NCBI GenBank assembly: GCA_019314375.1
Contig: JAFCZJ010000017.1
Span: 1-64,000 of the forward strand
Source: Deltaproteobacteria bacterium
Lineage (GTDB): Bacteria; Myxococcota; B64-G9
Direction: 5' to 3'
Length of the DNA: 64,000 nt
In this document: positions 60,631-64,000 of the stretch, piece after piece
Numbering within the stretch: position 1 is the first letter of the stretch
Layout of the letters: the number at the start of each line of letters is the position of its first letter
The notes under the pieces: model-generated
Databases searched by the model: none
Told to the model about the DNA's origin: nothing
Seen by the model: only the letters and a program-made list of their open reading frames with translations
Position numbers and translations under genes: made by a program

Positions 60631-60725
60631 TGCCGGCATCATAGATGATTCCATAAACGCTTCAAGGCTTACGGCTTGACAGATGGGCTCCGGCCCACGC
60701 AAGCTGTGCATCCTGGGAGGAATTT

Positions 60726-62072
60726 TTGGCCAAAAAAGTTGACCCAAAGCGAGAGGAACTGCGACGGGCCATGACCGAGGGGGTCATGGAGAAAAAAGCC
60801 AAACTACCCACATCCACCTTGGGGCGTATGGGCCGATCGGCCCTGGTCGCCCTGCGCACCGGCCGCCTGATTCGCAAGGGTCGGAAAAAAAAGCCGGGCG
60901 CCCCCGCCAATGTAGAACAGCTGCTCAAACTGGTGACCTCCTTGGGTCAACTCAAGGGCATCGCCATGAAGATGGGCCAGATCATGAGCTACATCGACGT
61001 GGCCCTGCCCGATGAACTGCGGGCTGCCTTGAGCGCTCTGCAAACCAGCGCACCCCCCATGGATTTTGATGAACTCACCAAGCAAGTCCGTCAATCCCTC
61101 GGGGGAAAAGCCGAGGATGTCTTGGCGCAAATGGATCCCAAGCCGGTGGCGGCCGCCTCCATTGGCCAGGTCCACAAGAGCCGCCTGCCCGACGGCAGGA
61201 TCGTTGCGATCAAGGTCCAGTATCCCGAAATGGAGCGCGCTATCCTGGCCGACTTCAAACCGGCCGCCGTGGGTACGAAGCTTGCCCGGCTTCTGGTGCC
61301 GGGCGCTCGCGTCGAGGGTTTCATCGAAGAAGCCAAGGCCCGCTTTCTGGAAGAATGCGACTACCTGCACGAAGCCCGGGCTCAGCAGCGCTTCTTCGAT
61401 CTTTACTCCGAGCATCCCATCCTGAGCGTACCCGAGGTGATCCACGAATACAGCGGACGCGAGGTACTGTGCACGGCGTGGATCGACGGACTGGGCCTCG
61501 ACGCTTTCTTGGCAACAGAACCAAAACAGGCCATGCGGGACAAGATGGGCGTGGCCCTGTTCGACTTCTACCTGGGCAGCCTCTTCATTCATGGGCTGTA
61601 CAACTGCGATCCCCATCCGGGCAATTACCTGTTTCTGCCCGAGGGACGCCTGGCCCTTCTCGATCACGGCTGTACCCGGAGCTTCCCGCCAAGCTTCGTG
61701 GACGAGCTGGCGAAAATGGGCTTGGCCGTCCACGCTGACGATCGGGAGGCCCTGCTCGCCTCCTTCAACCGCCTGGGTTTGTTGCGCAGGGATCGGGAAG
61801 AAGACTTCCAGATCGCTCGGCGCCTGGTGCGCGCTTTTCAAGGACCCATGCTGGAGGACAAAGAGCAGATCATCAGTGAAGATGCGGCCCTGGAGCTGGG
61901 CCAACTCATGCGCGCCAAAAAACAACTATTGAAGCTGGATTTCCCGGGGGAATTTCTCTTTTTGTCACGAATCCGTTTTGGGCTGATGTCGGTCTTGGCT
62001 CGACTGGGGGCCCGGGCCAATTGGCATCGCCTCGAAAAAGCCTATATGGAACAAGCCGTCGAATCCGAATAG
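60726..62072 (+). CDS. UbiB/ABC1 (ADCK)-family atypical kinase
   Basis: A 448-residue protein with the ABC1 fold: KxGQ motif in LKGIAMKMGQIMSYID (Lys, Gly, Gln), the Ala-rich loop VAAASIGQVH, VAIKVQYPEM with the ATP-binding Lys, FLEECDYLHEA, the catalytic HPGNY segment (CDPHPGNYLFLPEG) and the metal-binding Asp in LLDHG. Bacterial UbiB supports quinone biosynthesis with ATPase rather than protein kinase activity. TTG start with GGGAGG upstream. No ubi/men genes are nearby, so the role is by family. Confidence 0.93.
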   Translation: MAKKVDPKREELRRAMTEGVMEKKAKLPTSTLGRMGRSALVALRTGRLIRKGRKKKPGAPANVEQLLKLVTSLGQLKGIAMKMGQIMSYIDVALPDELRAALSALQTSAPPMDFDELTKQVRQSLGGKAEDVLAQMDPKPVAAASIGQVHKSRLPDGRIVAIKVQYPEMERAILADFKPAAVGTKLARLLVPGARVEGFIEEAKARFLEECDYLHEARAQQRFFDLYSEHPILSVPEVIHEYSGREVLCTAWIDGLGLDAFLATEPKQAMRDKMGVALFDFYLGSLFIHGLYNCDPHPGNYLFLPEGRLALLDHGCTRSFPPSFVDELAKMGLAVHADDREALLASFNRLGLLRRDREEDFQIARRLVRAFQGPMLEDKEQIISEDAALELGQLMRAKKQLLKLDFPGEFLFLSRIRFGLMSVLARLGARANWHRLEKAYMEQAVESE

Positions 62073-62120
62073 CACCGTGGCGCATCGCACCACATGAAAC
62101 CAGGAAAGAAAGGAACCACC

Positions 62121-62609
62121 ATGCGCATCCACCAAAAAGCCCTAACACTTTTGACTCTGTGTTGCTTGCTGACTTTGAACCCTGCCCTCCACGCGGAGGA
62201 GAGCACCGGAATGATCGATTTGGGCGAAGCCATCGGTGGACTGTTGAGCTTCACCTTCATCGGCGTGCCCGGCGTGGTCTTCACCGGGGGTGCCCTGACC
62301 TACGTCATCAAAGGAAGCAAGAACAGCTCCGGCTGGAAATACGGGGGCCTGGTCACGGGCGGCTTGAATCTGGTGGTGGGCACCTTGTGGATGGTGACCG
62401 CCATCAACGAGAACGACGACGTGAAGCTTGCCTATTTCGCCATACCCCATCTGGTCATCGGTGTACTGGATCTCAGCCTCACCATTTGGGCTTCCAACCT
62501 GCCGGAAAAGACGGAGACGAGCACCCAACTTGCCATCAGCCCGACTGTCTTCGCCGATTCAGCCGGCCAGCCCGCGCCGGGCGTGGCCTTGACTCTGATG
62601 GGTTGGTAG
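62121..62609 (+). CDS. Hypothetical exported or membrane protein
   Basis: A 162-residue product with a signal peptide (cleavage near LHA-EE) and three hydrophobic segments (LSFTFIGVPGVVFTGGALTYVI, GLVTGGLNLVVGTLWMVTAI, AYFAIPHLVIGVLDLSLTIWA). The Gly-rich pattern resembles a small membrane protein family common in Myxococcota, function unknown. I choose the ATG with AGAAAGGA upstream, nine codons inside the open frame. Convergent with greB, stops adjacent. Confidence 0.72.
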   Translation: MRIHQKALTLLTLCCLLTLNPALHAEESTGMIDLGEAIGGLLSFTFIGVPGVVFTGGALTYVIKGSKNSSGWKYGGLVTGGLNLVVGTLWMVTAINENDDVKLAYFAIPHLVIGVLDLSLTIWASNLPEKTETSTQLAISPTVFADSAGQPAPGVALTLMGW

Positions 62610-63089
62610 TCAATCTGCCGGGAGACGATACTCGATCTTCAAAATCTCGAAATCAGCAACGCCCGCGGGGCGCTTCACCGTCACCCAAACACCTTCCTTC
62701 TTGCCCAACAAGGCCTTGGCCATGGGGCTCTCCGAACTGATGCGACCGACCCGGGAATCTGATTCATCCGGACCCACGATGCGGTAGGTTGCCTCTTTCC
62801 CCTCTTCGTCCATCACCGTCACCCAGGCACCAAAGTAAACTCGGTCCCCTTCATGGCGCTGCTCGACCACAATCAGGGTATCGAGTGTCTTGGACAAATA
62901 TCGGATGCGTCCATCAATCTGCCGCATGCGTTTCTTGCCGTAAATGTACTCGGCGTTTTCCGAACGATCACCCTCTTCGGCAGCCGCGGAAACCGCGGCG
63001 CAGACTTTCCTGCGCTCGGCCCAAAGGTCCTCTATCTCTTGTTGCAGGTTTTTCAGGCCTTCCGGGGTGATGTGACGATCGACAGTCAT
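62610..63089 (-). CDS. greB: Transcript cleavage factor GreB
   Basis: A 159-residue Gre factor. The N-terminal coiled coil (ITPEGLKNLQQEIEDLWAERRKV) carries the acidic tip EEGDRSENAEYIYGKKRMRQIDGR that is diagnostic for GreB (the IYGKKR form), and the C-terminal FKBP-like domain follows (RVYFGAWVTVMDEEGKEATYRIVG, SPMAKALLGKKEGVWVTV). It enters the RNA polymerase secondary channel to stimulate cleavage of backtracked RNA. Length matches the family with the inner ATG. Confidence 0.95.
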   Translation of the reverse strand: MTVDRHITPEGLKNLQQEIEDLWAERRKVCAAVSAAAEEGDRSENAEYIYGKKRMRQIDGRIRYLSKTLDTLIVVEQRHEGDRVYFGAWVTVMDEEGKEATYRIVGPDESDSRVGRISSESPMAKALLGKKEGVWVTVKRPAGVADFEILKIEYRLPAD

Positions 63090-63142
63090 GGCTATTATTT
63101 CTCGAAGAGGCATGGTGCTTTTTCTATATGCTCAATCGTGGC

Positions 63143-64000
63143 TCAACGCAACAGCGCCTCATCGGGCAGATCCTGGACCTCGACCCTTCCAGGCCAAAAA
63201 CGACGCGCCTGAGCCGAAAGCAGCCCCCGCGAGGAAAAGGTCAGCAAATGATAGGCGGCTTGATCTTCAGACCGGCCGCAGTCATTGGAGGCCGAGGGTG
63301 CACCCAGGATTTCGACCGCCCCGCGACGACTACGGCCGATGCGATGCAAGTGACCGTGAAGCACCGTGGCCGGACGCCGCCCCAGGACGCGAAACAGCCC
63401 CTCGAAACCCGAAAGGCCCGCACGGTAGTCACGCAAGGCCGGCCCGCGCAAACGGATGGGCGGATGGTGCATGGCCAAGACCGGATGACAGGAATCGTCC
63501 AGACCATCCAACAAACCCGCCAGTCGCTCCAATTGCCCATCGGCCAAACGTCCCGCCGCCCGCGCCGGCCCCCGCCAAACAGCCGAGTCCAGGGCCAGCA
63601 CGCATATCGGGCCCAACTTCCGCAACCAAGGATAGCCATCACGTCGCGCAAGCCCTGGCGGCAGCCAATCGCTCATGCCTTTTTCGAAAGCAGCGCCCCG
63701 GTCGGCCCCTGCCGTATATCGATCGTGGTTACCCGGCACCAATACGCAACGCGCCGGATCCAGACCAGCCTCCTCCAGCAATCTGGCCACCTCGGCAAAC
63801 TCAAAGTCGTAGGCCAGATTCACCAGGTCCCCGGTGATGACCACCACGTCCGGACTCTGCTCGGCCAAATCGGCCAGCAGGGCAAGGAAAACATCCAAAC
63901 GATGGGTATTGCCGCGCAACATCTTCAAGTTGAACCAGCCAAGGGCCCGCTTGCCCATCAAGGACCAGACCGGCGCGGATTGAGTCAGAGGCAAGTGCAG
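63143..64000 (-). CDS. Calcineurin-like metallophosphoesterase, 5' end outside window
   Basis: At least 285 residues, cytoplasmic by appearance. Reading continues past 64000: the codons at 64000-63995 give Leu-His, likely the end of the DLH metal motif. Downstream ligands are present: VITGDLVNLA, VLVPGNHDRYT, VLAMHHPP and the GHLHRIG His pair. It is a Ca/Zn/Mn-dependent phosphohydrolase of the CpdA/Icc type; the substrate could be cyclic nucleotides or nucleotides. Start lies outside the window. Confidence 0.9.
   Translation of the reverse strand: MHLPLTQSAPVWSLMGKRALGWFNLKMLRGNTHRLDVFLALLADLAEQSPDVVVITGDLVNLAYDFEFAEVARLLEEAGLDPARCVLVPGNHDRYTAGADRGAAFEKGMSDWLPPGLARRDGYPWLRKLGPICVLALDSAVWRGPARAAGRLADGQLERLAGLLDGLDDSCHPVLAMHHPPIRLRGPALRDYRAGLSGFEGLFRVLGRRPATVLHGHLHRIGRSRRGAVEILGAPSASNDCGRSEDQAAYHLLTFSSRGLLSAQARRFWPGRVEVQDLPDEALLR

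Overview
The window reads as a chromosomal segment of a Gram-negative, moderately high-GC bacterium of the former Deltaproteobacteria, most likely Myxococcota or a close candidate lineage. The evidence is about twenty predicted lipoproteins, several carrying Asp-Ala-Gly stalks behind the lipidated cysteine; Cys-rich repeats of the kind common in Myxococcota surface proteins; an AgmX/PglI-type C-terminal domain; and a SpoIID-like protein ending in a MYXO-CTERM-like tail. Coding density is high and genes run in short, mixed-strand operons. I see no phage, CRISPR array, classical IS or tRNA gene. The only RNA gene is a tmRNA.

Layout. 1-7.1 kb: a voltage-gated K+ channel (minus strand, cut by the window edge), then a same-strand run of a CpxP/Spy-like lipoprotein, a response regulator, a sensor kinase, an unknown lipoprotein and an S9 peptidase lipoprotein. 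7.2-16.4 kb: HAD phosphatase, a Cys-rich C25-like peptidase, an extracytosolic flavin electron-transfer set (NapH-like ferredoxin membrane protein, FMN-binding protein, ApbE) and a giant Kelch lipoprotein. 16.5-25 kb: PilZ/DnaJ-like protein, sugar-kinase-like phosphotransferase, DUF6132 protein, a TolB-like protein, an outer-membrane barrel and an Asp-box beta-propeller lipoprotein. 25.2-31.1 kb: HtpG, a TfoX-like protein, a chimeric TolB-like/LolE-loop protein, small genes, a GIY-YIG nuclease, a structured repeat and ssrA. 31.2-37 kb: small lipoprotein, DNRLRE-like lipoprotein, GH10 xylanase, Cys-rich lipoprotein, SpoIID-like protein, DedA. 37-50.4 kb: lipoproteins, asparagine synthetase, S9 peptidase with a C-terminal extension, metallophosphoesterase with two repeat families, NYN-LOTUS protein. 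50.4-64 kb: a probable five-gene envelope operon, membrane thioredoxin, serine hydrolase, CspA, a second TolB-like lipoprotein, MATE, UbiB kinase, GreB and a partial metallophosphoesterase.

The most unusual points are these. (1) A GIY-YIG gene and a nested inverted-repeat element abut the 3' end of the tmRNA gene; one arm of a perfect 12-bp inverted repeat reads into the tmRNA acceptor end. A matching GIY-YIG 3'-end fossil lies 1.3 kb away. This looks like a small RNA-gene-associated mobile unit. (2) A LolC/LolE-type periplasmic domain (about 217 residues) sits inside a small TolB-like protein whose two halves still align with an uninterrupted paralogue in the same window. (3) Two ordinary conserved proteins, a CpxR-type regulator and HtpG, each lack about 25 core residues with the frame kept; in HtpG this removes the ATP-binding N-box. 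All function statements rest on motif recognition by eye, without database search.
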